From assembly GCA_964550795.1 (NCBI GenBank), contig CAZKBH010000011.1:1-64000 (forward strand): DNA of 64,000 nt, written 5' to 3'. The notes beneath the pieces were generated by a model. The model made no database searches. It was given only the letters and a program-made list of their open reading frames with translations, and was not told the DNA's origin. A program made the position numbers and the translations under genes. The DNA comes from M3007 sp964550795 (GTDB taxonomy: Bacteria; Bacteroidota; Bacteroidia; Chitinophagales; Saprospiraceae). The first letter of the stretch is position 1; each line of letters starts with the position of its first letter. Shown piece by piece: positions 34,392 through 43,546 of the stretch.

Positions 34392-37300
34392 ATGCGCAAA
34401 AAATGGCTGAAAATCCTTGCACTTCTGCTCTTAATCCCCATCGGGGTTTTTGTGGGCGGACTCTATCTGGTCTATGCGCATCAGGACGAACTGATCCAAA
34501 AAGCCATTACCCGCGTAAACGAGCAGATCTCGGGCACCATGACCATCTCGAAAGTGCGGCTCGCGCCATTCAAAAACTTTCCTTATGTGTCCATTGACCT
34601 GCAACAGGTCCATTTTTACGAAACTAAAGACCTCAGCGCCAAACCCTTGTACACGTTTGAAGATGTCTATCTGGGTTTCGATATCCAGTCGGTGATGGCA
34701 GGGCATTACGATATCAAAAGCATCAAAATCGAGAAAGGGCACCTCGATGTCATCCATCATTGTGATGGCACGTACAACATCATGAATGCCAAGAGTCTGC
34801 TGGAGGCATCTGCGGCCGATACGACGGAAAATGCCGTTCACCTGGATCTTAAAAAGCTGATTATCAAGCAGGTGGATATTGCTTTTATGGATGAGCGTGG
34901 AGATCGGGAAGTGGATATTATGCTGGACGAGCTGCAATCTACCATCGCATACCGCGGGGCACATTTTTACCTCGACCTTGTGTCAGACATGCATTTGGAT
35001 GTTTTGGAACACGATCAACCCACGTTTTTTTCCAACAAAGCCCTGCACCTGGATTTGGAACTGGATTTTAACCAGGATTGCCAGAAACTCCACGTCCTGC
35101 CGAGCAAGGCTTCCCTGAATGACGCCCATTTTAAGGTGGCGGGTAATCTGGATTTTGCCAATGATATGGATGTTTCGATGACGATCCGGGGTGATAAACC
35201 GAATTTCAAGGTCTACGCGGCTTTTTTGCCCGACGACCTCGCCAAAGGGTTGGCAAGTTACCAAAACGCGGGGAAGATTTTTTTTGAAGGAAAGGTGGAA
35301 GGCAAGTCCCTGAACGGGCATATCCCCGCCGTAAATGTGCAATTTGGCTGTGAAAATGCCTATTTCCTCAACAAAGAAGCGAACAAAAAGCTGGACAAGA
35401 TGCGCTTTCAGGGGAGCTTCAGCAATGGCCCGGAACGCACCTTGCGCAGCTCCGTGCTGCATTTGCGCAACTTCTACGCACAGCCAGAGGAAGGCGTTTT
35501 TGAAGGGGATCTTTACATCCGAAACTTCGAGGATCCCACCGTGCGCCTGGATGTACACGCCGATTTAGACCTGGAATTTCTGGGCAAATTCTTTCGGCTG
35601 CGTGAGTTGGACGAGGTGCGGGGGAAAATTTTGCTGGACATGAATTTTAATGAAATCGTGGACCTGAATTTCCCGGGCGAATCGCTGGCAAAGCTCAAAT
35701 CCGGGATAGATTCGGAATTGTTCATCCGAGGTGTCACCTTCCATTCGCCGGAATTTGGCCACACGGTGTCAAACATGAACGGCCACGCTATCATGCGCAA
35801 TGGAGTCATTACGATGGATTCCATCAGCTTGCAAGTGGGCAAAAGTGATTTTTGGGTGTCTGGCTCCTTGAGCGATTTTCCGGCCCTTTTCCACCGATAC
35901 GACAAACCCATTCGGATGGAACTGACCACTCGCTCCAATAAAATTGATCTGCCAGACCTGTTTGCATTTGATACGGTTTTGGCGAAACAGTTCGATGAAA
36001 CGGTGGAAAATCTATCGCTTGGAGTGGCTTTTGAAACCAGCGCCAAAGAATTGTTCGAGTTTAAATACCTGCCAAAAGGGGAGTTTTTTGTGGACAATTT
36101 GTTCGCCAAATTCAAACATTACCCGCATGTGTTGCATGATTTCCACGCCGATGTCATCATCTCTGAAACCGACCTGAAACTGATAGATTTTCGCGGCGAG
36201 ATTGACAAAACCGATTTTCATTTCACGGGCCGATTGATCAATTACACCAAGTGGTTCCAGCCGCAGCCCCTGGGCGATAGCCAACTGGAGTTTGATTTGA
36301 CGTCCAATTACATGTCTTTGCACGATATTTTGTCGTACAAAGGCGAAAACCATGTCCCCCTGGAATACCGGGACGAGGAATTTAAACAAGCCAAACTGCA
36401 TGGCCGGGTGGATATGCACTACGATCAGGGTTTTAAATCCGTGGATCTCTACCTTGATGAACTGACGGCCAAAATGAATGTGCACCCCTTGAAATTGGAA
36501 AAATTCAAGGGCCGGGCGCATTATGAAAACGATCACCTGCTGTTGGAGGAATTTTCCGGAAAGATGGGGAAAAGTGATTTTAAAGTCAATATGTCCTATT
36601 TTTTCGGTGCGGAACCGGCCAAAAAGTCGCGCGACAACTACCTCGTGCTGGAATCCAGCATTCTGGATCTGGATGCCTTGATGGGCTACAAAGGTCCTGC
36701 GGTTGCCGAAAATCATGAGACGGCCTTCAATCTGTTTGCGATTCCTTTTCCCGACCTGAGCATCCGCGCCAACATTGGCCGAATGAACTACCACCGGTAC
36801 TGGCTCGAAAATTTCAGCACAAAGCTCCGCATACAAAAAAACCATTATCTCTATGTGGATACGCTGGACATGCGTCTGGCCGATGGCCGCATGGGCATGA
36901 AAGGATATTTCAACGGCTCAGATTCCAACAAGATTTATTACCACAGCGATATCACTGCCGAAAATCTGGACATTGACAAACTCCTGTTTAAGTTTGAACA
37001 TTTTGGCCAGGACATGCTGGCCAACGAAAAAGTTCACGGCAAAATAACGGGCAAAATCAAAAGCACCTTCCGGATGCACCCCGATCTCACGCCGATCATA
37101 GACAAAAGTGAGGCGCACATGGATCTTTGCATCACGGACGGCAGCATCCTCGAGTTTGCGCCAATCATGGCGATGTCCGACTATTTCAAAGACAAAAATC
37201 TGCGGATCGTCCGCTTCGATACCTTGCAAAACGTGTTGGATCTGAAGGACGGACTGCTCACGATTCCGAGTATGGTTATCAATTCTTCCATCGGGTTTCT

Positions 37301-37565
37301 GGAAATATCCGGGCAACAAAATCTGGACCTCTCCATGGCTTATTTCGTGCGGGTACCGCTGAAGATGGTTACCCAGGTTGCCTGGCGCAAGCTTTTTGGC
37401 GGCAAAAGCAAGGAAGAAATAGACCCCAACCAGGTGGACGAGATCGAGGAGGTTGGCGACCTGAATAAGATGCGTTTTTTAAATATCAAGATAACGGGCA
37501 CCCCGGATCAATACGAGGTGAAACTTGGGAAGGATAAGTCGCGGAAAAAGCGGAAGAATGGGTAG
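34392..37565 (+). CDS. AsmA-like outer-envelope protein
   Basis: 1057 residues. One N-terminal membrane helix (KWLKILALLLLIPIGVFVGG) anchors a large periplasmic region. The AsmA N-terminal pattern is present (GTMTISKVRLAPFKNFPYVS, IDLQQVHFYE, IKSIKIEKGHLDVI), and the C-terminal part has the AsmA/TamB-type GFLEISGQQNLDLSMAYFVR. Large AsmA-fold proteins form a hydrophobic groove bridging the periplasm for lipid transport. It is monocistronic as far as can be seen, with a MITE-like element after the stop. Confidence 0.88.
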   Translation: MRKKWLKILALLLLIPIGVFVGGLYLVYAHQDELIQKAITRVNEQISGTMTISKVRLAPFKNFPYVSIDLQQVHFYETKDLSAKPLYTFEDVYLGFDIQSVMAGHYDIKSIKIEKGHLDVIHHCDGTYNIMNAKSLLEASAADTTENAVHLDLKKLIIKQVDIAFMDERGDREVDIMLDELQSTIAYRGAHFYLDLVSDMHLDVLEHDQPTFFSNKALHLDLELDFNQDCQKLHVLPSKASLNDAHFKVAGNLDFANDMDVSMTIRGDKPNFKVYAAFLPDDLAKGLASYQNAGKIFFEGKVEGKSLNGHIPAVNVQFGCENAYFLNKEANKKLDKMRFQGSFSNGPERTLRSSVLHLRNFYAQPEEGVFEGDLYIRNFEDPTVRLDVHADLDLEFLGKFFRLRELDEVRGKILLDMNFNEIVDLNFPGESLAKLKSGIDSELFIRGVTFHSPEFGHTVSNMNGHAIMRNGVITMDSISLQVGKSDFWVSGSLSDFPALFHRYDKPIRMELTTRSNKIDLPDLFAFDTVLAKQFDETVENLSLGVAFETSAKELFEFKYLPKGEFFVDNLFAKFKHYPHVLHDFHADVIISETDLKLIDFRGEIDKTDFHFTGRLINYTKWFQPQPLGDSQLEFDLTSNYMSLHDILSYKGENHVPLEYRDEEFKQAKLHGRVDMHYDQGFKSVDLYLDELTAKMNVHPLKLEKFKGRAHYENDHLLLEEFSGKMGKSDFKVNMSYFFGAEPAKKSRDNYLVLESSILDLDALMGYKGPAVAENHETAFNLFAIPFPDLSIRANIGRMNYHRYWLENFSTKLRIQKNHYLYVDTLDMRLADGRMGMKGYFNGSDSNKIYYHSDITAENLDIDKLLFKFEHFGQDMLANEKVHGKITGKIKSTFRMHPDLTPIIDKSEAHMDLCITDGSILEFAPIMAMSDYFKDKNLRIVRFDTLQNVLDLKDGLLTIPSMVINSSIGFLEISGQQNLDLSMAYFVRVPLKMVTQVAWRKLFGGKSKEEIDPNQVDEIEEVGDLNKMRFLNIKITGTPDQYEVKLGKDKSRKKRKNG

Positions 37566-37573
37566 GGTGGGGA

Positions 37574-37656
37574 GATTGGACATTTTAAAATGGAGACCTA
37601 TAAGGTTTTTGGAAACCTTATAGGTCTGGAGCAGAACAAAAATGATCAGTAGTATG
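37574..37656. repeat. MITE-like palindromic element, copy 3
   Basis: TTGGACATTTT, the AGACCTATAAGG palindrome and CAGTAGTATG at the far end, as in 4931-5020 but with diverged termini. Confidence 0.75.
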
Positions 37657-37691
37657 GGAGGGCTTTGTATGGTTTAAAAGAGCCTGTTTTT

Positions 37692-37723
37692 TTTGTTGAC
37701 TCCGCACCTTTTTAATACTTTTG
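37692..37723 (+). promoter_or_regulatory. Bacteroidota-type promoter of the esterase gene
   Basis: TTTG at 37692-37695, 20 bp, TACTTTTG at 37716-37723; the gene start follows at 37783. It shares an extended sequence with the promoter at 27815-27846. Confidence 0.6.
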
Positions 37724-37782
37724 GGGCTGTGTTGGGGAGGTGCGCATTTTTATGAGTTGGTAGCCATTTTAAATTGACATCT

Positions 37783-38940
37783 ATGAAAATAAACTTGATT
37801 GCTGTATTGATACTGTTGATTTCAACTCAATTGTTTGGACAGAAAATGGACACACTGACCTATTTCTCCCAATCGTTTCAGCAGGACAGAACGATTTTCG
37901 TTCAGACACCAGAATTTTACAAATACCAATCGGAAGAAGTAAAGCTACCGGTAATCTATCTATTAGACGGACAACATGAATGGTTTATAAATCCCCTGAT
38001 TAGCTCCATAAAATATTTACAATACACGCACGAAATTCCGCAAGCACTCTTGGTGATTATTCCTCTGAATGATCGAAATGCAGCGTGTGAAATCAAAAGT
38101 TTGGAAGGAGAAGCGACACCCCTCCATAAATTCATCACTGAAGAAATAGAACAGCAAATTCAGGCATATCATCCTAATGATTATAAAATAATTATCGGGC
38201 ACTCATTTTCGGCATCATTTGCACTCTACTCGCACTTTAAAAATCCAAAGTATTATTCATCTGTTATTGCAAATACGCCGCTTGACAGGTTTGAAGAATT
38301 GGTTAAATCATTTGAACAAAGTGAAATGACCGAATTAAGTAAAATCTCAATCTCTGTAGGCGGAATTGCAATGGACAAAGACTACTATCATAGAAGTGCT
38401 TTTGATAATTTAAAGTCCAAATATCCTTCATTTTTCAAATCAATCAATGTTTTTGAAGCTGACTACTCCGCCCATAATGCTACACCAATTGTTTCGACTC
38501 CATATCTGCTGACAAAAGTATTTGAGAAATTCAGTAGTAGGTACTCCAAAATAGCTGAAGTAAATGAAGAATATAAACTGATCAACAAGCCAAAATCAGT
38601 TGAAATCGAATTAACTAAGATTAAAGCGGCCTCTAAAATTGGCGAGTATCTGTATTTCCCGGAAATAGCGGATATCAACGGCATTGCATCTCGCTATTTA
38701 GCGAGTGATTTTAATGACTACGGACTCGCAGTGTACGAACTTGGCATACAGTATTTTCCAAAATACTTTGAATTTCATCTAGCATTATATGAACTTTATC
38801 TGCCTACCGAGAGTTTGAAAGCTAAGTTACATCTCGACACTTGCCTTGAACTGATTCAGAATTTAGAAAATGATCTCCCAGACCGACAAGAAATAATAAA
38901 CCAAATCAATGCAGAAAAGAAGAAAAACGGCTGGCAATAG
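37783..38940 (+). CDS. secreted alpha/beta hydrolase (putative esterase, IroE/Fes-like)
   Basis: 385 residues. Signal peptide MKINLIAVLILLISTQLFGQ. The LPVIYLLDGQHEWFI segment and the nucleophile elbow GHSFSASFAL (Ser) are characteristic of the putative-esterase (IroE/Fes) branch; a later HNATPIVSTP fits the catalytic His region. The C-terminal about 110 residues look like helical repeat (AVYELGIQYFPKYFEFHLAL). The composition is AT-rich like the R-M island. Substrate unknown. The ATG at 37783 begins the signal peptide. Confidence 0.82.
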   Translation: MKINLIAVLILLISTQLFGQKMDTLTYFSQSFQQDRTIFVQTPEFYKYQSEEVKLPVIYLLDGQHEWFINPLISSIKYLQYTHEIPQALLVIIPLNDRNAACEIKSLEGEATPLHKFITEEIEQQIQAYHPNDYKIIIGHSFSASFALYSHFKNPKYYSSVIANTPLDRFEELVKSFEQSEMTELSKISISVGGIAMDKDYYHRSAFDNLKSKYPSFFKSINVFEADYSAHNATPIVSTPYLLTKVFEKFSSRYSKIAEVNEEYKLINKPKSVEIELTKIKAASKIGEYLYFPEIADINGIASRYLASDFNDYGLAVYELGIQYFPKYFEFHLALYELYLPTESLKAKLHLDTCLELIQNLENDLPDRQEIINQINAEKKKNGWQ

Positions 38941-38972
38941 ATGTTTGGCAAAAAAGCGGGTTTAGCGCTTAG

Positions 38973-39340
38973 TTGAACATTCTTCCTCGGGGCAAAACCT
39001 GGATAACCATGAAAGATGGCTTAGCCGATGGACAATGGCAGGAATGGTTGGAAAATGGAAAATTGCGTTATAATGCTTATTGGAAGGAAGGAAAGGGACA
39101 CGGTATGTGGCAGTATTTTCACGATAATGGCACCTTAAAATATGAAGAATCTTACCTAATGGATACACCAAATGGTATATCAAGGGCGTATTATGAAAAC
39201 GGACAATTAAAGGATGATTTCTTTTGGTTACAAGGTAAAAAGCAGGGTGTGTGGACATCATATTCTGAAACAGGAGTTGTCTTGAAAATAGAAATTTATN
39301 NNNNNNNNNCAATAAATTGGTTTCAACGACCGAAAAATAA
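38973..39340 (+). pseudogene. YwqK/MORN-repeat antitoxin-like gene fragment
   Basis: MORN-like repeats DGQWQEWLENGKLRYNAYW, GMWQYFHDNGTLKYEES, GISRAYYENGQLKDDF and GVWTSYSETGVVLKIE match the YwqK family. The N-terminus is missing: no ATG precedes a normal start (the nearest ATG is 39009, at the second repeat, otherwise a TTG at 38973), and ten Ns interrupt at 39300-39309. After the gap one frame gives NKLVSTTEK and a stop, a plausible C-terminus. Whether truncated or merely misassembled cannot be told. Confidence 0.55.
39300..39309. other. assembly gap (10 N)
   Basis: Ten unknown bases within the YwqK-like fragment. Confidence 0.99.
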
Positions 39341-39489
39341 AAACGAACGTACTACATCGGTTTTGCAAACTGGTCTCTGTATTGCTTCTATGAAACATCT
39401 GTGCAAGGTTCATCAGTTGGATATATTTTGAATTCTTGTGCTAAAAAGCCCCCACCTTCGCAAAGCCCTCAACCCTTACCTTCGATATT

Positions 39490-40179
39490 ATGACAACACT
39501 CACGACAAGAAAAGAAATCGTAACGACAAAGCGCATTATCGGCTCTGAACTGGCTAAAATGCAGCAAGCGTTTTACGATGAAGAAATATTGCAATTTTAC
39601 AAAGAAGACGATGAAGAACATTTGTATTGGGAAATGTATGACTGTTTTCATAATGAATACATGGACTATCCGTCTTTCAATAAAGTGATTGGCTTAAACC
39701 ATGCTGACATTGGAACATTTACCAATAAACTCTCCAAAAGACTCACCCTTTTATTTCAATCCATCAAAGCGACCGAATTCGTAATTATTTCGTATTCAAA
39801 ACTTGACTTTTTTGGCAATAGAAACCATGATTTTAAGCCATTACAAGAGGCCTACAAGAAACTTGAAGCAATTGTTGGAGACAAAACATTTAAAGAAGCC
39901 TTTACAACGGACATTGACAGTTTGCCAGACTTTATAGAAATATTCTTCTGGATAACCCGATGCGATTCAAGTGCTCCGGAATTCATTTTTATATTTGACA
40001 AGGACGAAAAAATTCAAATTAGTTTGTGTAAATATGGAAACATACATTTGACTGAACACGGCAAAGAGGAGCTAACAGCAGATAAACTGGAAGCGCTTGG
40101 TTGGACCATTATTGAAGGACCAGAATTTGACAACTTTAGCGATGAAGGAAGAATTGAAGGCCGACAAATTGAAGTATAA
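39490..40179 (+). CDS. hypothetical acidic protein, 229 aa
   Basis: A soluble, strongly acidic 229-residue protein without signal peptide or membrane helix. The N-terminal part has EEILQFYKEDDEEHLYWEMY; near 150 lies PDFIEIFFWITRC. I recognise no family. Its size and charge resemble immunity proteins, but that is inference only. AT-rich; it follows the YwqK fragment and may belong to the same accessory block. Confidence 0.6.
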   Translation: MTTLTTRKEIVTTKRIIGSELAKMQQAFYDEEILQFYKEDDEEHLYWEMYDCFHNEYMDYPSFNKVIGLNHADIGTFTNKLSKRLTLLFQSIKATEFVIISYSKLDFFGNRNHDFKPLQEAYKKLEAIVGDKTFKEAFTTDIDSLPDFIEIFFWITRCDSSAPEFIFIFDKDEKIQISLCKYGNIHLTEHGKEELTADKLEALGWTIIEGPEFDNFSDEGRIEGRQIEV

Positions 40180-40349
40180 AAGAGATATCAACGCTAACGA
40201 GCGCGTTTAGAAATCAAGCACACTTAATTGCCCACAAATAACTCAGACAGGGAACCGTAAAAAACCTCTACTTTTTTCAAATCGAAAAAAAAAGGTCAAT
40301 TTTTTCGATTTGAATCTGGAAAATCATTAGATTTGCCTTCAAAAAAGGC
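40180..40349. promoter_or_regulatory. 15-bp inverted repeat and -7 box before the AAA ATPase
   Basis: TTCAAATCGAAAAAA at 40276-40290 and its exact complement at 40300-40314, loop 9 nt. TAGATTTG at 40329-40336 fits the -7 box, 13 nt before the ATG. The inverted repeat lies where the -33 region should be, so it may be a repressor site or the terminator of the preceding gene. Confidence 0.5.
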
Positions 40350-41492
40350 ATGATACCCAGAATACAAGCGCAAAATATCCAGCAATGGCTCGGAAAAGGG
40401 AAAGCTATCATCGTTATCGGTCCCAGGCAAGTAGGCAAGACTACACTTGTGCGTCAAATCAGCCAAAATCTGGACAAAAAAGCCCTCTGGCTAACTGGGG
40501 ATGATCCCGAAACACGATCCCAGCTGGACAATATTTCGTTGGCCCGGCTGCAAAATCTTCTCGGACAAAATGATGTAGTAGTGGTGGATGAGGCCCAACG
40601 GTTCACCAATGCCGGGTTGATGCTCAAACTCATCACGGACCATTTGCCTCAGGTGCAGCTCTTCGTCACAGGATCCTCTTCGCTTGACCTCGCCGCCCAA
40701 ACCAAAGAAAGCCTCACAGGTCGAAAAATAGAGTTTCATCTATATCCGCTTTCTTTTGTAGAAATGTGCGACCATCACGGCTACCTGACCGAGCGGTCGC
40801 TGCTCGAACACCGGATGCTTTATGGGTACTACCCGGAAGTAGTGCAACAATCTCCTTTGCAGGCTCAAAAAATTCTCAATGATCTGAGCGATGGGCTGAT
40901 GTACAAAGACCTGCTTACCCTCGATCAAATCAAAAAGCCATCCCTGCTTGTCAAACTTTTACAAGCACTCGCACTCCAGGTGGGCAACGAAGTTCGTTAT
41001 TTAGAGGTGGCCCAAACCATTGGTGCTGACCCACTTACCGTCGAACGATACACCGACCTGCTCGAACAATCTTTTGTCCTTTTCAGATTGCCCTCACTCA
41101 GTCGAAATGCCCGCAACGAAATTAAAAAAGGGCGGAAAATCTATTTTTACGACAACGGCATCCGAAACGCCATTCTTAAAAATTTCTCCCCGCTTTCCTT
41201 GCGAAACGATACCGGCGCCCTATGGGAAAACTTCCTGCTTGCCGAGCGTATGAAACGAAATGCGTATTCCGACTATTTCAGCAATGCCTATTTCTGGCGT
41301 ACCACCTCACAACAAGAAATTGATTATATAGAAGATGCCAACGGACGGCTACACGCCTTTGAGTTCAAATGGCAGTCGAAAAAGCCCGCCCGTTTTCCCG
41401 CTGCATTCCTCGAAAACTATCCGGGTAGCACGTGTACGTTGATTAACAATGAAAATTTTGATGAATTTGTTGGTTTGGAATTAACCCCATAA
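40350..41492 (+). CDS. AAA family ATPase with DUF4143 domain
   Basis: 380 residues. Walker A VIGPRQVGKTTL near residues 22-33, Walker B DVVVVDEAQ near 75, the sensor-like VTGSSSLDLA near 107, then a C-terminal DUF4143 domain (LLKLLQALALQVGNEVRYLEVA ... FLLAERMKRNAY ... SQQEIDYIEDANG). The last part resembles a degraded restriction-endonuclease-like fold (EIDYI...FEFKWQ). Role of the family is unknown; such genes are common in accessory regions of Bacteroidota. Confidence 0.9.
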   Translation: MIPRIQAQNIQQWLGKGKAIIVIGPRQVGKTTLVRQISQNLDKKALWLTGDDPETRSQLDNISLARLQNLLGQNDVVVVDEAQRFTNAGLMLKLITDHLPQVQLFVTGSSSLDLAAQTKESLTGRKIEFHLYPLSFVEMCDHHGYLTERSLLEHRMLYGYYPEVVQQSPLQAQKILNDLSDGLMYKDLLTLDQIKKPSLLVKLLQALALQVGNEVRYLEVAQTIGADPLTVERYTDLLEQSFVLFRLPSLSRNARNEIKKGRKIYFYDNGIRNAILKNFSPLSLRNDTGALWENFLLAERMKRNAYSDYFSNAYFWRTTSQQEIDYIEDANGRLHAFEFKWQSKKPARFPAAFLENYPGSTCTLINNENFDEFVGLELTP

Positions 41493-41514
41493 AATAACGT
41501 CCACTAAAACGCAC

Positions 41515-42582
41515 TCACTTCCCGCCCACCACGCTCACCCGTGCCCCATCCACCAAATTCAACTGACCCGTAAGTACCACTTTTTCGTCGGCCTGAACGC
41601 CGGAACGGACCTCCACTTTGTCGCCAAAAATCCCGCCGAGGGTAATGGCCCGGAGTACCGCGATGGAGTCGCCTTGCACGACATATATCTTAGGGTCTTG
41701 CAGACTGCCGGCGATGACTTTTCTGGGCAGCGTGAGGCCCTTTCTTTCGGCATCGAAGGTGAATTTTGCTTTGGCGTGCATCCCGCCACGCAGCGGGTTT
41801 CCGTTGGGGTTAATGACCTCTATTTCAACATCATAGTTGAACGCATTGTCGGCTCGAAGTCCAATATTGGTCACTTTTCCGGCAATGTTCAGGTCTGGGA
41901 AAACATCGGCCCGGACCCGCACACTTTGTCCTTTTTTCAGATTCAACACATCGCGTTCGGATACCTTTACCATGAGGTAAAGTTTATCGAGATTGGTCAT
42001 TTGGGCCACCTGAATGCCTGGTCCGATGACGCTGCCGCGTTCGATAAACCGCATTCCCAGCGTACCCGTCATGGGCGCTTTGATGCTCGTGTTGGAGATT
42101 TGTTTTTTTAGCCCTTTTTCCTTGGCTTCCGCCGTGAGAATCCCAAGATCAATGTCTTCAATCTTGTTCTTGGGCGCGGCTTCCCCTTCGATGAGATTGG
42201 TAAGGCGCTCGCGGTCTTTGCGCAGTTTGGCGAGGTTTGCCTGGGTGGCCTCCAACTCGATGCGCAGCAGCTCATCGTCCACTTTTGCGATAATTTCACC
42301 CTCTTTTAGCCATTCGCCCTTGTTTTTATAGGTCTCGAGGACGCGGCCAGCGGTTTCGGAAATCACAAACATTTCCTTGAACGGCAGAAAAATACCGTCC
42401 GCTTCGAGAACATTGGCGAGGTTGTCCAACTGTGGCACAACCGTTTCGACCGGCACAAAGGCGCGGGTCATTTTGGAGAGTTCGGCTTTGGAATCCAGCG
42501 CCAATTTATTGGAATACAGTTTCCAGGCGGCAAAAGCCACGGCGATGAGGAGGAGCAGCCAGAGAAGGGAACGATTTTTCAA
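41515..42582 (-). CDS. RND efflux periplasmic adaptor (HlyD/MFP family)
   Basis: 355 residues. An N-terminal anchor helix (SLLWLLLLIAVAFAAWKLY), then the biotinyl-lipoyl-like half (LPFKEMFVISETAGRVLETY), a helical hairpin (LEATQANLAKLRKDRERLTN), the second lipoyl half (TSIKAPMTGTLGMRFIERG) and a beta-barrel domain. It links an RND pump to an outer-membrane channel. Unusually, neither an RND pump gene nor a TolC gene is next to it: the gene downstream on the opposite strand is the ATPase, upstream is the TrpF-like gene. Confidence 0.9.
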   Translation of the reverse strand: MKNRSLLWLLLLIAVAFAAWKLYSNKLALDSKAELSKMTRAFVPVETVVPQLDNLANVLEADGIFLPFKEMFVISETAGRVLETYKNKGEWLKEGEIIAKVDDELLRIELEATQANLAKLRKDRERLTNLIEGEAAPKNKIEDIDLGILTAEAKEKGLKKQISNTSIKAPMTGTLGMRFIERGSVIGPGIQVAQMTNLDKLYLMVKVSERDVLNLKKGQSVRVRADVFPDLNIAGKVTNIGLRADNAFNYDVEIEVINPNGNPLRGGMHAKAKFTFDAERKGLTLPRKVIAGSLQDPKIYVVQGDSIAVLRAITLGGIFGDKVEVRSGVQADEKVVLTGQLNLVDGARVSVVGGK

Positions 42583-42592
42583 AATGGGATAG

Positions 42593-42611
42593 AAATGTGG
42601 TCAATGGGTTT
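42593..42611. repeat. short 9-bp-type repeat at the adaptor start
   Basis: AATGTGGTCAATGGG, about two units, 10 bp upstream of the RND adaptor start codon. Confidence 0.5.
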
Positions 42612-42726
42612 GTCGTGTGCGCTTAAAGCGCAGACTGGCCGTCTGGCTTCCACCTTCCAATGCAGGATTTCGGCGGCGGACACATACAGGGCGCAAAGAT
42701 AGTAAAAGCCCAAGCCCAAAAATCTA

Positions 42727-42756
42727 CTTGTACGGCTGACTCATTTCGTAGTTTTG
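42727..42756 (+). promoter_or_regulatory. promoter of the TrpF-like gene
   Basis: CTTG at 42727-42730 and TAGTTTTG at 42749-42756 (18-bp gap). On the other strand TATCTTTG (42694-42701) could serve the RND adaptor, so the region may hold divergent promoters. Confidence 0.4.
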
Positions 42757-42789
42757 CCCGGCATTTCAAATTGAACTCAATTCACGACT

Positions 42790-43416
42790 TTGTCCACACT
42801 GATTAAAGCATCGCGCATTGCGCACCTCACCGATGCCCGCTATTTCGCCGCCAAGGAGGTTGATTATCTCGGGTTTAACCTGGAAGCAGGCACGGAGGGC
42901 TACCTCGATCCCATGTACATGAAAGCCATCCGGGAATGGGTGGAAGGCCCCAAAATTGTGGGCGAATTCAACCTAACTCCTGCTCGGGTGGTTCAGGAAG
43001 CCGCCGCATTTTATGGCCTGGACGTCGTGCAGGTATCTGCCCGGCATCACGGGGCGCATCTGTCCGAATTGGAGGGGCTGGAGGTCATTCTGGCGTTTGA
43101 CATAGATGAGCATGGACTGGCGTTTTCAAACGAAGAAATGCTAGGTTTTGCAGCCTTTGCAGATGTTTTTTTGTTCAATTTTACGCAATCAAACAGCACA
43201 AAATCCACCTTTTACGCAGAAAAAGATTTCTGGAAATCTGTTTTTGCCCTGCGCCCTGCCCTGCTCCAGGCAAACCTCCCTGCAACCGATTGGCTGGAAG
43301 TTTTGGACCAGCTCGGCCTCGCAGGATTAAGCCTCATAGGCGGCGAAGAAGAACAAGTGGGCGTGAAATCCTACGATGAAATGGAGGCAATTTTTGAATC
43401 GCTGGAGCGCGGGTAG
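42790..43416 (+). CDS. TrpF-like phosphoribosylanthranilate isomerase homologue
   Basis: 208 residues. The N-terminal SRIAHLTDARYFAAKEVDYLG corresponds to the TrpF opening (KxxGI, then DA, GADxxGF), and a C-terminal GLSLIGGEEEQVG loop to the phosphate-binding strand. The family rearranges phosphoribosylanthranilate in tryptophan synthesis. Key Cys and Asp are not both evident (an Ala replaces Cys), and no other trp gene is near, so it may be a divergent homologue. No ATG fits; TTG at 42790 is the best start. Confidence 0.7.
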   Translation: MSTLIKASRIAHLTDARYFAAKEVDYLGFNLEAGTEGYLDPMYMKAIREWVEGPKIVGEFNLTPARVVQEAAAFYGLDVVQVSARHHGAHLSELEGLEVILAFDIDEHGLAFSNEEMLGFAAFADVFLFNFTQSNSTKSTFYAEKDFWKSVFALRPALLQANLPATDWLEVLDQLGLAGLSLIGGEEEQVGVKSYDEMEAIFESLERG

Positions 43417-43437
43417 GGAAGCTAGGTCAAACAGGAT

Positions 43438-43492
43438 ACCAAGCCTTTTTGGTTATTTTTTGGGCTCAAAAAGCGACAAAACCCCAGCTAAA
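43438..43492. repeat. dispersed repeat, copy 2
   Basis: Second copy of the element at 2918-2974 (AAGCCTTTTTGGTTATTTTT, GGGCTCAAAAAGCGACAAAA), between the TrpF-like gene and xth. Confidence 0.65.
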
Positions 43493-43546
43493 GAACCGAC
43501 TTGACATTATAAGGGGAAAAACAATAATCATCAATAACCCTCACCC

